Positions 35,771-44,768 of a DNA stretch of 64,000 nucleotides are shown piece by piece. The position numbers and the translations under genes are program-made. Position 1 is the first letter of the stretch, and each line of letters starts with the position of its first letter. Below the pieces are notes generated by a model. That model had not been told where the DNA came from and did no database searches. It saw nothing but the letters and a program-made list of their open reading frames with translations. The stretch covers positions 310,001 through 374,000 of the forward strand of contig NZ_CAQI01000053.1 of assembly GCF_001046895.1 (NCBI RefSeq). Reading direction: 5' to 3'. Source of the stretch: Pseudarthrobacter siccitolerans. Lineage in GTDB: Bacteria > Actinomycetota > Actinomycetes > Actinomycetales > Micrococcaceae.

Positions 35771-36031
35771 TCAGGCCGCAGCGTGTTCCCGCTGCGGCAG
35801 CTTGGTAACGGCAATGTTGTCAGCGGAACAGAGCATGGTCCGTCCGGCGCCATCGTTCCGGATCATCCAAAAGACGCTGCGGTCGGCGGCGATCATGTCG
35901 ATGATGCCGGCCATGGTTTCCCCACCCGCCTTGCGCACCTCCACGTGGTCGTTCCTGCAGAGCCTGGACCAGTCAGGGACCGGTGCAGCTGCCGGCGCCG
36001 GGCCGCGGCGGGCGGCGTTGTGTTTGTACAT
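35771..36031 (-). CDS. Small hypothetical protein
   Basis: 86 aa from ATG 36031, which has a strong GAGGGGAAG site (a GTG five codons upstream does not). The core RNDHVEVRKAGGETMAGIIDMIAADRSVFWMIRNDGAGRTMLCSADNIAVTKL looks like a compact beta-rich domain. No recognised family. It sits 20 bp downstream of the USP gene on the same strand. Confidence 0.65.
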   Translation of the reverse strand: MYKHNAARRGPAPAAAPVPDWSRLCRNDHVEVRKAGGETMAGIIDMIAADRSVFWMIRNDGAGRTMLCSADNIAVTKLPQREHAAA

Positions 36032-36051
36032 GGCGCTTCCCCTCACCTGGG

Positions 36052-36456
36052 TCAGAAGTTGCCGCCGTCGGCCTTGACGGCCAGGACCGGCCGGTCCGCC
36101 TGCATCAGGATCTGCTGGGCATGGCTGCCCAGGATGAACTTTCCCACCTGGGTGCGGTGCCGCAGGCCGATGACGATGAGCGAGGCATCAACCTCCCTGG
36201 CTACGTCGAGGAACTCATCGGCCAGATCGTGCTGGTAGGGCGGCTGGATGACAGTTGCGGCCACTCCGACGTCGGCGGCCCGCTTGGCGGCCTGCTCCAG
36301 TACGTCTTCGGGAGCCACTGACTTGTCCACCAGGGCACCCTGCCGCGCCGAGTTGACGATCACCAGGTCCTCGTTGCGGAGCTTCGCTTCGGCGATGCCT
36401 GCTGCGAGTGCCGCCTGTCCTGCGGGCGTTGGGACGAATCCGACGACGATGCTCAT
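36052..36456 (-). CDS. Universal stress protein (USP) family
   Basis: 134 aa, single UspA domain: IVVGFVPTPAGQAAL, ADEFLDVAREVDASLIVIGLRHRTQVGKFILGSHAQQILMQADRPVLAVKA. The ATP-binding pattern G-2x-G-9x-G(S/T) is only partly kept (GLRHRTQVGKFILGSHA), so ATP binding is probable but not sure. The start overlaps the TctA stop by 4 nt, so it is translated with the tricarboxylate-transporter operon, possibly modulating it. Confidence 0.88.
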   Translation of the reverse strand: MSIVVGFVPTPAGQAALAAGIAEAKLRNEDLVIVNSARQGALVDKSVAPEDVLEQAAKRAADVGVAATVIQPPYQHDLADEFLDVAREVDASLIVIGLRHRTQVGKFILGSHAQQILMQADRPVLAVKADGGNF

Positions 36457-37991
36457 ACCTTCTCCTTGATATCCGGCGTGACGGCTGTTGTTGGGGCTGT
36501 TGAATGGCGCTTGCGCCTGGCGATGCCACTGCGGATGGCTGGAAGCACTGCCACCAGGACAAAGACCACCAGCAGTGTGGCCGAGATGGGACGCCCGAAG
36601 AATCCTGCCGGATCACCGCCGAACACCAGCAGTGAGCGGCGCATGGAACTCTCCAGGAGTTCGCCGAGCACGAAGGCCAGCACCAGGGGGCCCGGTTCGA
36701 AACCGAACTTCTTCATGAGGTAGCCGATGATGCCGAAGACCACCACAAGCGTCACGTCGAACATGCTGTTGTTGATCGTGTAGGCACCGAGCAAGGTGAT
36801 CAGGGCGGTAACGGGTGCCAGGATCGCTGCCCGGACGCGGAGGATCTTCACGAAGATTCCCACCAGCGGCAGGCTCATGATCAGCAGCAGGATGTTGCCG
36901 ACGTACATGGAGTTCACCACGCCCCAGAACAGCTCCGGGTTCTGCTCCACCAGCTGCGGGCCGGGCGTAACGCCCTGGATCAGCAGCGCACCGAACATCA
37001 GCGCCATGGTGGCGTTGGCCGGTATGCCGAGGGTCAGCAGCGGGATGAAGGACGATGTAGCTGCGGCATTGTTGGCCGTTTCCGGTCCGGCGACGCCCTC
37101 CGGGGCACCCTTGCCGAAGCGCTCGGGCTGCTTGGCCCGCTTCTTTTCCATGGCGTAGGAGGCCATGGAGGCGATCGTGGCGCCGCCGCCCGGGAGGATG
37201 CCCAGGAAGAAGCCCAGCACGGAGCCGCGGCCGATGGCACCGGAGGCCTGCTTGAGGTCCTTGCGGGACGGCCACACATTGGTGACTTTCGACGGCGCCT
37301 TGGCGGCCCGGTGCCGTTCCTCAAGGTTGTAGAGGATTTCGCCGAGGCCAAAAATGCCCATGGCGATCGGTACGAAGTCGATGCCGTCAGCGAGCTGCAG
37401 GCTGCCGAACGTGAAGCGGCTCTCACCCGTGAAGACGTCCCGGCCCACCGTGGCGAGGAGCAGTCCGAGCGCCGCGGCGATCAGAGCCTTGGCCTTTGAC
37501 CCGCTGCTGATGGTTGCCACGAGGAGGATGCCGAGCATGGCCAAGGCGGTGTATTCGGGGGGCCCGAAATCCAGGGCGAAGCCGGCCACGATGGGGGCTA
37601 GGAAGGTCAGGCCGACAATGGCCGCGGTCCCGCCGAAAAACGAGCCGATGGAGGCCAGGCCCAGCGCTGTGCCGGCCCTCCCCTGCTTTGCCATCTGATA
37701 GCCGTCGAACACGGTGACCACCGAGGAAGCTTCGCCCGGCAGGCGCAGGAGGACGGAGGTAATGGTGCCGCCGTACTGCGCGCCGTAGAAGATTCCGGCG
37801 AGCATGATGATGGCGGTGACCGGCTCCACGTTGTAGGTGAGCGGAAGCAGGATGGCAATGGTTGCGGCCGGCCCCAGCCCGGGCAGCACACCGATCAGCA
37901 TGCCGATCACGACGCCGATCAGGCAGTAGAGGAGGTTGGTGGGCTCCAGGACTACCCCGAATCCGTTGATAACGGGATTAAGAAAATCCAC
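36453..37991 (-). CDS. tctA: Tripartite tricarboxylate transporter permease TctA
   Basis: 512-aa membrane permease, the large TctA subunit (about twelve spans) of a binding-protein-dependent secondary transporter. LYCLIGVVIGMLIGVLPGLGPAATIAILLPLTY and GAQYGGTITSVLLRLPGEASSVVT are the family hallmarks. GTG start at 37991. Together with TctB and TctC it takes up carboxylates; proximity to glucarate genes suggests aldarates. Confidence 0.95.
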   Translation of the reverse strand: MDFLNPVINGFGVVLEPTNLLYCLIGVVIGMLIGVLPGLGPAATIAILLPLTYNVEPVTAIIMLAGIFYGAQYGGTITSVLLRLPGEASSVVTVFDGYQMAKQGRAGTALGLASIGSFFGGTAAIVGLTFLAPIVAGFALDFGPPEYTALAMLGILLVATISSGSKAKALIAAALGLLLATVGRDVFTGESRFTFGSLQLADGIDFVPIAMGIFGLGEILYNLEERHRAAKAPSKVTNVWPSRKDLKQASGAIGRGSVLGFFLGILPGGGATIASMASYAMEKKRAKQPERFGKGAPEGVAGPETANNAAATSSFIPLLTLGIPANATMALMFGALLIQGVTPGPQLVEQNPELFWGVVNSMYVGNILLLIMSLPLVGIFVKILRVRAAILAPVTALITLLGAYTINNSMFDVTLVVVFGIIGYLMKKFGFEPGPLVLAFVLGELLESSMRRSLLVFGGDPAGFFGRPISATLLVVFVLVAVLPAIRSGIARRKRHSTAPTTAVTPDIKEKV

Positions 37992-38001
37992 GGGAGGTCT
38001 C

Positions 38002-38595
38002 CTAGAAGAGGTGGGGAACGGAGGTGTTCAACGCGAATACGAAGATGGCATAAAAGGCGATAACGACGCCCGCACTGACCACCAGGGTGGAGCGCCAGGT
38101 TTCGCCGCCAAGGAAGCGCATCCAGATGATGCAGAGCACCAGGGCAGGCAGTTCGAAGCCAATCAGCGGCATCAGCGCCACCATGGCAGCGAGGGTCACC
38201 AGGCCGGTGAGCGGCGCGGCGGACATCCGCGTGAACTTTTCCGCGTCCCGGTTGTGCCGGCCGGCAACCAGCTGGAACAGGCCCAGGGCCGCCATGACGC
38301 AGCTGATGATGAATGGCCACAGACCGGGCTGCGGGGCGGCCGGCGTGCCGAGCCCCATTGCCATCGAGAGGACGGCTGCAGAAATGCCGACCCCGAGGAC
38401 CACCAGTGATGATGCAGCGTTCGCGAGCGCCCCGGCGGCGGGAGGTTTCTCTTCCTCCCATTGTGCTGCCAGCTGCTCGGGCGTCAGGTCATCGAGGACT
38501 TCATCGGGGAAAGTATGGGGGGCGTCCCCGCCGGAGGCAGCAGTCGTGCTGTTGCCTCCAGCGGGTCCGAAAGGGGTTCCTTTCACAGGAATCAC
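38002..38595 (-). CDS. tctB: Tripartite tricarboxylate transporter small permease TctB
   Basis: 197 aa, four hydrophobic segments after a ~60-residue soluble N terminus (unusually long and Gly/Pro/Glu-rich; typical TctB is about 150 aa). The GTG start overlaps the TctC stop by 4 nt. Small membrane partner of TctA; assignment rests on position and pattern (WPFIISCVMAALGLFQLV, LMPLIGFELPALVLCIIWMRFLG). Confidence 0.88.
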   Translation of the reverse strand: MIPVKGTPFGPAGGNSTTAASGGDAPHTFPDEVLDDLTPEQLAAQWEEEKPPAAGALANAASSLVVLGVGISAAVLSMAMGLGTPAAPQPGLWPFIISCVMAALGLFQLVAGRHNRDAEKFTRMSAAPLTGLVTLAAMVALMPLIGFELPALVLCIIWMRFLGGETWRSTLVVSAGVVIAFYAIFVFALNTSVPHLF

Positions 38596-39596
38596 TTATT
38601 TCCGCTCAGGCTGATGCTGTACTTTTCCACCAGATCCTTGTACTTCGCTGCGTAGGCCTTCCATTCCGTGACGACTTCCTCGCCCGAAATCTCCTTCGGG
38701 GTCAGCGAGTTCTTCTTGTTGAACTCCTTGTACGCGTCGGACTTGAAAGATTCCTGGAACGCGGCGAGCAGCTTGTCCTTGACCCCCTGCGGCGTACCCT
38801 TCGGAGCGGCCACTGCGCGGTACTGGGCAACCGGAACGTCGTAGCCGGCTTCCTTTGCCGTGGGCGTATCGGGAAGGAAGCTGGTGCGCTCTTCCGAGAA
38901 GACCAGGAGCGGGCTCACCTTTCCTGCCTCGATCTGCGGCATAGCTTCGCCGAGCTGGATGGTGGCGAGCTCCACCTGATTGCCGAGGACCGCGGTCAGC
39001 GCGGGCTTGCCGCTGTCGAAGGGGATGTCGGTGCCCTTGACGTCGGCCTGCTTGAAGAGCACGGTCTGGGCCAGCTGGCTTCCTGTGCCGACGCCGGTGG
39101 TGCCGAAGGTGACATTGCGTCCCGCTGCCGTCACGTCCTGGAAGGTCTTGAATCCCGAGTCGGCGCTGGCTACGAGCACGTAGTCGTCCTGCGAGAGGCC
39201 TGTGATGATGTCCAGGTCGTCAATGTTCACGGCTTCATCGGCGCTGACTGCCAGCGGGGTAATGGTGATCAGGGATGCGTTGAGCAGGACCAGTTCCTGG
39301 CCATCGGCGGGCTTGCCGGCCACTTCCTTGGTGGCCAGGGCACCGTTCGCCCCGGGCTTGTTGACCACGGGCATCGGCTGGCCGAGGGTCTTGGAAGCCC
39401 CTTCGGCGAGGGCACGGGCGATCAGGTCTGTACTGCCGCCGGCAGCCTGTCCCACGGAGAGGTTGACGGGGCCGGACGGGTATTTGCCGGAGTCTGCCGT
39501 GCTGCCGCCGGCGACGTTGCCGCATGCCGTCAGCGCCAGCAGCGTGACGGCGGAGGCCGCTCCAAGAATGGTGCGGCGTGTGGGGAAGTGCTTCAT
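38592..39596 (-). CDS. tctC: Tripartite tricarboxylate transporter receptor TctC
   Basis: 334-aa extracytoplasmic solute receptor of the Bug/TctC family. Lipobox LTAC (TILGAASAVTLLALTAC), then VNLSVGQAAGGSTDLIARALAEG and VVNKPGANGALATKEVAGKPADG. First gene of tctCBA-usp, divergent from the LysR regulator. Confidence 0.94.
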   Translation of the reverse strand: MKHFPTRRTILGAASAVTLLALTACGNVAGGSTADSGKYPSGPVNLSVGQAAGGSTDLIARALAEGASKTLGQPMPVVNKPGANGALATKEVAGKPADGQELVLLNASLITITPLAVSADEAVNIDDLDIITGLSQDDYVLVASADSGFKTFQDVTAAGRNVTFGTTGVGTGSQLAQTVLFKQADVKGTDIPFDSGKPALTAVLGNQVELATIQLGEAMPQIEAGKVSPLLVFSEERTSFLPDTPTAKEAGYDVPVAQYRAVAAPKGTPQGVKDKLLAAFQESFKSDAYKEFNKKNSLTPKEISGEEVVTEWKAYAAKYKDLVEKYSISLSGNK

Positions 39597-39686
39597 TGGA
39601 ACTCCTAGTTGGCGCGGGGGGCGTGGTGCCGCTCTTCTGTGAAGCGGGTCACCCGTTTTCGCTTTGTCGAGTGTAGGGAGCCGTTA

Positions 39687-39716
39687 TGATGCTTGTCTAA
39701 GCCCAAAACAGCATCA
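39687..39716. promoter_or_regulatory. Candidate LysR-regulator site between tctC and the regulator gene
   Basis: The divergent gap holds TGATGCTTGTCTAAGC (39687-39702) followed by GCATCA (39711-39716), giving an inverted TGATGC...GCATCA spaced 18 bp. Fourteen of the first 16 bases recur, inverted, at 40676-40691 before kdgD. This is the pattern expected for autoregulation and control of both operons by the LysR protein. Confidence 0.55.
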
Positions 39717-39736
39717 CTTGATACCCGGAAGGCATC

Positions 39737-40621
39737 ATGTTTACTTTCGACCAACTGGCCGGATTCATCGCCGTGGCCGAGGAACTGCACTTTGGACGGG
39801 CAGCGGAACGGCTGAACATGACCCAACCGCCGCTGAGCCGGCAGATCCAGAAACTCGAGAAGATCATCGGCGCCGAACTCCTGGAGCGGGACAACCGGAA
39901 AGTCCGGCTGACATCGGCCGGCCAGACCTTCCTGGACGAGGCGCGCCGCCTGATGGCGCTGGCGGAACGTGCCCCAGTGACGGCTCGGCGGATTGCGTCC
40001 GGACGCGCCGGCGTCCTTCGCGTCGGCTTTACCGCGGCCAGCGGCTTCAGCATCCTGGGGCCGCTTCTCGAGGAACTCGCCGGCATCATTCCGGACGTGG
40101 ACATCGACCTCCAGGAACTGGTGACCGGCGACCAGCTCAATGGCTTGCTGACCGGCGAACTGGACCTTGGCCTGGCCCGGCCCCCTTTTGACAAGGAAAC
40201 CTTCGATTCCCACCTGCTGTACCGGGAATCCCTGGTTCTTGCCGCTCCTGCCGGTCACCCGCTGACTGTGTTGAACCGGGACATCCTCCCGGAGGATTTC
40301 AAGGATGAACCGCTGATCATGCACTCGCCCACCCAGGCGCGGTATTTCTACGATCTGGTAGTGCGGATGCTGCCCATCCGCCACACCAATGTGGTGCACA
40401 CTGTCAGCCAGATCCTGACCATGGTGTCGCTGGTATCGGCCAACCGGGGCCTGGCTTTCGTGCCGCACTCGGCCACCCTCCTGGGCATCAAGGGAGTGGA
40501 GTTCCTGCCACTGGCAGTGGGCGACGCCGAACAGGTGGAGCTGCACGCCATCTGGAACCGCAGGATCACCAACCCGGCACTGGCACGTCTCCTGCGGGAC
40601 CTGGAGTTCGCCATGGAGTAA
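39737..40621 (+). CDS. LysR-family transcriptional regulator
   Basis: 294 aa. N-terminal winged HTH (DQLAGFIAVAEELHFGRAAERLNMTQPPLSRQIQKLEKIIGAELLERDNRKVRLTSAG in classic LysR form) and a C-terminal effector-binding domain (LRVGFTAASGFSILGPLLEELAGIIPDVDIDL). It lies divergent to tctCBA and immediately upstream of the glucarate genes, so an aldarate or its breakdown product is the probable inducer. Confidence 0.95.
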   Translation: MFTFDQLAGFIAVAEELHFGRAAERLNMTQPPLSRQIQKLEKIIGAELLERDNRKVRLTSAGQTFLDEARRLMALAERAPVTARRIASGRAGVLRVGFTAASGFSILGPLLEELAGIIPDVDIDLQELVTGDQLNGLLTGELDLGLARPPFDKETFDSHLLYRESLVLAAPAGHPLTVLNRDILPEDFKDEPLIMHSPTQARYFYDLVVRMLPIRHTNVVHTVSQILTMVSLVSANRGLAFVPHSATLLGIKGVEFLPLAVGDAEQVELHAIWNRRITNPALARLLRDLEFAME

Positions 40622-40675
40622 CTCCAGACATTCCGCGACATCATGCCTGAAAGGTATCAATACATATCAAAATGC

Positions 40676-40691
40676 ACTTAGACAGGCATCA
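40676..40691. promoter_or_regulatory. Second copy of the LysR-region motif, upstream of kdgD
   Basis: ACTTAGACAGGCATCA is the inverted near-copy (14/16) of 39687-39702. A further partner ATGCCTG at about 40643-40649 forms a 7-bp inverted pair with CAGGCAT (40683-40689). It sits about 70 bp before kdgD, the right place for activation. Confidence 0.55.
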
Positions 40692-40760
40692 GCCGCGCTC
40701 CTAGTCTGGAAAGGAACCATCAGCCTGCCGCCCGCGGCGCACACACCAAAGGACCACATC

Positions 40761-41675
40761 GTGGCAAAGTACTCACCCCAGGAACTGGCGGACACTCTCA
40801 AGGAAGGCCTGCTGTCCTTCCCCGTCACCTCGTTCGACGCCGAGCTGCAGTTTGATGAGGAGAACTACCGCAAGCACCTGGCGTGGCAGGCCAGCTTCCC
40901 GGTGGCGGGCCTGTTTGCCGCCGGCGGCACCGGCGAAGGCTTTTCCCTGACTCCGGCGGAGTCCGAACGCGTCGTCCGGACCGCCGTCGGCGAAGTCGGC
41001 AGCCAGGTTCCGGTCCTCGCGTCCGCCGGCGGATCCACTGCCCAGGCCATTGAGAACGCCAAGGCGGCTGAAGCAGCCGGCGCCGACGGACTCCTGCTCC
41101 TCCCCCCGTACCTCACTGAGGCTGACCAGGGCGGCCTGGTGGAACACGTCAGCGCCATCTGCAGCGCAACGTCCCTGGGCGTCATCATCTACAACCGGGC
41201 CAACGCCATCTACAAGGACACCACCGTTGCCACGCTCGCAGACCGCCACGAAAACCTGATCGGCTTCAAGGACGGCGTGGGCGACCTTGAGCACGATGCC
41301 CGCGTCTACGCCAAGCTCGGCGACCGGCTCTTCTACCTCGGCGGACTGCCAACTGCCGAAACCTTCGCACTGCCGCTGTTGCAGCTGGGGATGAGCACCT
41401 ACTCCAGCGCCATGTACAACTTCGTTCCGCAGTTCGCCCTGGACTTCTACCAGGACGTCCGCAACAACGACCGCGTGGCCGTGAATAAGAAGCTCAACGA
41501 GTTCGTGATCCCCTACCTGGACATCCGCGACCGCGTGAAAGGCTACTCGGTGTCCATCGTCAAGGGCGGCCTGGACGCCATCGGCCGCTCCGCAGGGCCC
41601 GTGCGCCCGCCGCTGCAGAACCTCGCAGAGCAGGACCTCGCGGACCTGAAAGCCCTGATCGCCACCGTTTCCTAG
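40761..41675 (+). CDS. kdgD: 5-dehydro-4-deoxyglucarate dehydratase (KDGDH)
   Basis: 304 aa, DapA/N-acetylneuraminate-lyase superfamily. It decarboxylates and dehydrates 5-keto-4-deoxyglucarate to 2,5-dioxopentanoate (alpha-ketoglutarate semialdehyde). The Schiff-base Lys lies in NLIGFKDGVGD, the Tyr/Asn region in GVIIYNRANAIY, and the GGTGE loop is near residue 56. GTG start with AAAGGACC site. First of the kdgD-aldH-gudD-MFS run. Confidence 0.95.
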   Translation: MAKYSPQELADTLKEGLLSFPVTSFDAELQFDEENYRKHLAWQASFPVAGLFAAGGTGEGFSLTPAESERVVRTAVGEVGSQVPVLASAGGSTAQAIENAKAAEAAGADGLLLLPPYLTEADQGGLVEHVSAICSATSLGVIIYNRANAIYKDTTVATLADRHENLIGFKDGVGDLEHDARVYAKLGDRLFYLGGLPTAETFALPLLQLGMSTYSSAMYNFVPQFALDFYQDVRNNDRVAVNKKLNEFVIPYLDIRDRVKGYSVSIVKGGLDAIGRSAGPVRPPLQNLAEQDLADLKALIATVS

Positions 41676-41704
41676 CCGTCACCCCAGACACAGGAGAAAA
41701 CCAC

Positions 41705-43318
41705 ATGACCCTCACTGGACATTCCCTTATTGCCGGGCAGCCGGTCGTTGGCGAAGGCAAGACGACCTTCGGCTTCAACCCGGCCACCAACCAGGCCCTG
41801 GAGCCCACCTACACGCTGCTCACCGAGGACCAGCTCAAGGCAGCCACCGCCGCCGCAGCCGAAGCCTTCCCCTCCTTCTCCACCCTTGACCCCGGGACCC
41901 ACGCCGCCTTCCTCGAAGCCATCGCAGACAACATCGAAGCCATCGGCGAGGAACTCATCACCCGCGCCGGCCAGGAAACCGGCCTGCCCGCCGCCCGGCT
42001 CCAGGGAGAGCGTGCCCGCACCACCGGCCAGCTGCGCCTCTTCGCCACCGTGATCCGGCAGGGCGACTACCGCGGCGTCCGCATCGACCCGGCCATCCCG
42101 GACCGCACCCCCCTGCCCCGCGCCGACATCCGCCAACGCCAGATCCCGCTCGGCCCCGTCGCCGTGTTCGGCGCCAGCAACTTCCCCCTGGCCTTCTCGA
42201 CGGCGGGCGGAGACACCGCCTCCGCCCTCGCCGCCGGCTGCCCCGTCGTCTTCAAAGCCCACAACGCCCACCCCGGTACCAGCGAACTCGTCGGCCACGC
42301 CATCACCAAAGCCGTCAAAGACAACGGGCTCCACCCCGGCGTGTTCTCCCTGGTCTACGGCCCCGGCTCCAGCATCGGCCAGGCCCTCGTGGCCGACCCC
42401 GCCATCAAGGCCGTCGGCTTCACCGGCTCCCAAGCAGCCGGCACCGCCCTGATGCGCACCGCCGCCGCACGCCCCGAACCCATCCCGGTCTACGCCGAAA
42501 TGTCCTCCCTGAACCCGGTCTTCGTCTTCGAAGGCGCCCTCAAAGGCTCCACCGAACACATCGACGCCCTCGCCCGGCAATACGTCGCCTCCGTCACCGG
42601 CAGCTCCGGCCAGCTCTGCACCTCCCCCGGCCTGCTCTTCGCCCCCGCAGGCGAGGCAGGAGACAAACTCGCCGCCGCCGTCGGCCGCGCCGTTTCCGCC
42701 TGCGCCGGGCAGACCATGCTCACCGAAGGCATCGCCAAGTCCTGGAACACCGGCACCCAAAACCTCGGCGGCGCCGACGGCGTCCAGCTCATCGGCCAAG
42801 GCACCCCCGGCCCCACCGAGAACGCACCGGCGCCCGCAATCTTCGGCACCGGCGTCACCGAATTCACGTCCAACCCGGTCCTGCACGAGGAAATCTTCGG
42901 CGCCGCCTCCCTGGTAATCCGCTACGCCTCCGTCGAGGACCTCCTCCAGGCCACCCGCCGCATCGAAGGCCAGCTCACCGCCTCCCTGCAGCTCACCGAA
43001 GAGGACTACCCGACGGCGGCACGCCTCCTGCCCGTCCTCGAACAGAAGGTAGGCCGCATCATCGTCAACGGCTGGCCCACCGGCGTCGAAGTAGGCCACG
43101 CCATGGTCCACGGCGGCCCCTTCCCCGCCACCTCCGACTCCCGCACCACCTCCGTCGGAACCCTCGCCATCAACCGCTTCCTCCGCCCCGTCGCCTACCA
43201 GAACCTCCCCCAGGAACTGCTCCCCGAAGCCCTCCAGGACAACAATCCCTGGCACCTGAACCGGCGGATCGACGGCGAAACAGTAGCCGCTGCGGAGAAG
43301 GCCGAGGTGGGCGCATGA
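41705..43318 (+). CDS. Alpha-ketoglutarate semialdehyde dehydrogenase
   Basis: 537 aa aldehyde dehydrogenase, oxidising 2,5-dioxopentanoate to 2-oxoglutarate with NAD(P). Catalytic Cys in GSSGQLCTSPGLLF, general-base Glu in PVYAEMSSLNPV, cofactor loop VGFTGSQAAGTALMRTAA and FGASNFPLAFSTAGGD. It overlaps gudD by 4 nt. The family member used in aldarate catabolism is long (~525 aa) like this one. Confidence 0.94.
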   Translation: MTLTGHSLIAGQPVVGEGKTTFGFNPATNQALEPTYTLLTEDQLKAATAAAAEAFPSFSTLDPGTHAAFLEAIADNIEAIGEELITRAGQETGLPAARLQGERARTTGQLRLFATVIRQGDYRGVRIDPAIPDRTPLPRADIRQRQIPLGPVAVFGASNFPLAFSTAGGDTASALAAGCPVVFKAHNAHPGTSELVGHAITKAVKDNGLHPGVFSLVYGPGSSIGQALVADPAIKAVGFTGSQAAGTALMRTAAARPEPIPVYAEMSSLNPVFVFEGALKGSTEHIDALARQYVASVTGSSGQLCTSPGLLFAPAGEAGDKLAAAVGRAVSACAGQTMLTEGIAKSWNTGTQNLGGADGVQLIGQGTPGPTENAPAPAIFGTGVTEFTSNPVLHEEIFGAASLVIRYASVEDLLQATRRIEGQLTASLQLTEEDYPTAARLLPVLEQKVGRIIVNGWPTGVEVGHAMVHGGPFPATSDSRTTSVGTLAINRFLRPVAYQNLPQELLPEALQDNNPWHLNRRIDGETVAAAEKAEVGA

Positions 43319-44643
43319 GCAACCAGCCCATCATTGCCGCCGTTGAAGTAGTGCCGGTTGCGGGCCATGACAGCATGCTGATGAACCTCAGCGGCGCGCA
43401 CGGCCCCTTCTTCACCCGCAACGTAGTGATCATTACCGACTCCGACGGCCGCACCGGCCTGGGCGAGGTTCCCGGCGGCGAGAAGATCCGCATCACCATC
43501 GAGGAAGCCGGGACCCTGATCAAGGGCAAGCCGGTGGCCCGCTACCGCTCGCTCCTGCGCGGGGTCGCGTCCGCGTTCGCAGACCGCGACGCCGGCGGCC
43601 GCGGCCTGCAGACCTTCGACCTGCGCACCACGGTCCACGCCGTGACCGCCGTCGAGTCGGCACTGCTGGACCTGCACGGCCAGTACCTGAATGTTCCCGT
43701 TGCCGAACTCCTCGGGGACGGCCAGCAGCGGACGTCTGTCCCGATGCTCGGTTACCTGTTCTTCGTCGGAGACCATGCCCGCACCGACCTGCCCTACCTC
43801 GTGGAGGACGCCCCGGCCGACCGCTGGGAGAAGCTTCGCCGGCAGGAGGCAATGACTCCGGAAGCCGTCGTCGCGCTGGCCGAAGCGGCACAGGAGCGCT
43901 ATGGCTTCAGCGACTTCAAGCTCAAGGGCGGCGTGCTGTCCGGAGACGACGAAGTGGACGTTGTGACCGCCCTGGCCAAGCGCTTCCCGGAAGCCCGTGT
44001 GACGCTCGATCCGAACGGTGGCTGGCTCCTGGACGAAGCCATCCGGCTGGGCAAGCGGATGCAGGGCGTCGTGGCCTACGCCGAGGACCCGTGCGGTGCC
44101 GAAGGCCGGTTCTCCGGCCGCGAGGTCATGGCCGAGTTCCGCCGGGCCACCGGGCTGAAGACGGCCACCAACATGATCGCCACGGACTGGCGCGAGATGT
44201 CGCACGCCATCCGCAGCAACGCCGTGGACATTCCGCTCGCCGATCCGCACTTCTGGACCATGCACGGCTCGGTCCGCGTGGCCCAGATGTGCCACGAGTT
44301 CGGCCTCACCTGGGGCTCGCACTCGAACAACCACTTCGACATCTCGCTGGCCATGTTCACCCACACCGGCGCCGCGGCGCCGGGCGGGATCACGGCACTG
44401 GACACGCACTGGATCTGGCAGGACGGCCAGGGCCTCACCAAGGAGCCGCTGCAGATCAAGGGCGGCGCCATCGAGGTTCCGGACGCCCCCGGACTGGGCA
44501 TCGAACTGGACCGCGAAGCCCTGGACAAGGCCCACCAGCTGTACCTTGAGCACGGCCTCGACGCCCGCGACGACAGCATCGGCATGCAGTACTACATCGA
44601 CGGCTGGTCCTTCGACCCCAAGCGGCCCTGCCTGGTCCGCTAG
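43315..44643 (+). CDS. gudD: Glucarate dehydratase
   Basis: 442 aa, enolase superfamily (mandelate racemase subgroup), converting D-glucarate (or L-idarate) to 5-keto-4-deoxyglucarate. The acid/base and metal-ligand set is visible: K-x-K in FSDFKLKGGV, Asp in LDPNGGWLL, Glu in YAEDPCGAEG, Asn in TATNMIATDW and the catalytic His in WGSHSNNHFD. The substrate enters through TctABC and/or the downstream MFS carrier. Confidence 0.96.
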   Translation: MSNQPIIAAVEVVPVAGHDSMLMNLSGAHGPFFTRNVVIITDSDGRTGLGEVPGGEKIRITIEEAGTLIKGKPVARYRSLLRGVASAFADRDAGGRGLQTFDLRTTVHAVTAVESALLDLHGQYLNVPVAELLGDGQQRTSVPMLGYLFFVGDHARTDLPYLVEDAPADRWEKLRRQEAMTPEAVVALAEAAQERYGFSDFKLKGGVLSGDDEVDVVTALAKRFPEARVTLDPNGGWLLDEAIRLGKRMQGVVAYAEDPCGAEGRFSGREVMAEFRRATGLKTATNMIATDWREMSHAIRSNAVDIPLADPHFWTMHGSVRVAQMCHEFGLTWGSHSNNHFDISLAMFTHTGAAAPGGITALDTHWIWQDGQGLTKEPLQIKGGAIEVPDAPGLGIELDREALDKAHQLYLEHGLDARDDSIGMQYYIDGWSFDPKRPCLVR

Positions 44644-44681
44644 AAGCTGTCCGCTAGCAGAGCCTGCGGACATAGTCCGGT

Positions 44682-44718
44682 AAAGTAGTGGGGTCGCTGT
44701 GACGGGCCCCACTACTTT
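44682..44718 (+). terminator. 12-bp stem hairpin between gudD and the MFS gene
   Basis: AAAGTAGTGGGG (44682-44693) pairs exactly with 44707-44718 around a 13-nt loop. It lies 40 bp after gudD and 50 bp before the carrier gene. The final TTT belongs to the stem and no U-tract follows, so it may act as a partial terminator or as a stabiliser, giving different levels for catabolic genes and the carrier. Confidence 0.5.
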
Positions 44719-44768
44719 CCTGTGCCCTGCAGCCGGCCTGCGTTATCTACCCCCAAAGGAAACATTCA

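Noticed and set aside
41672..43255. 527-codon open frame antisense to the ketoglutarate-semialdehyde dehydrogenase
   Set aside because: Gly/Ala/Val/Asp low-complexity throughout; the sense strand encodes a clear dehydrogenase with its catalytic Cys and Glu.
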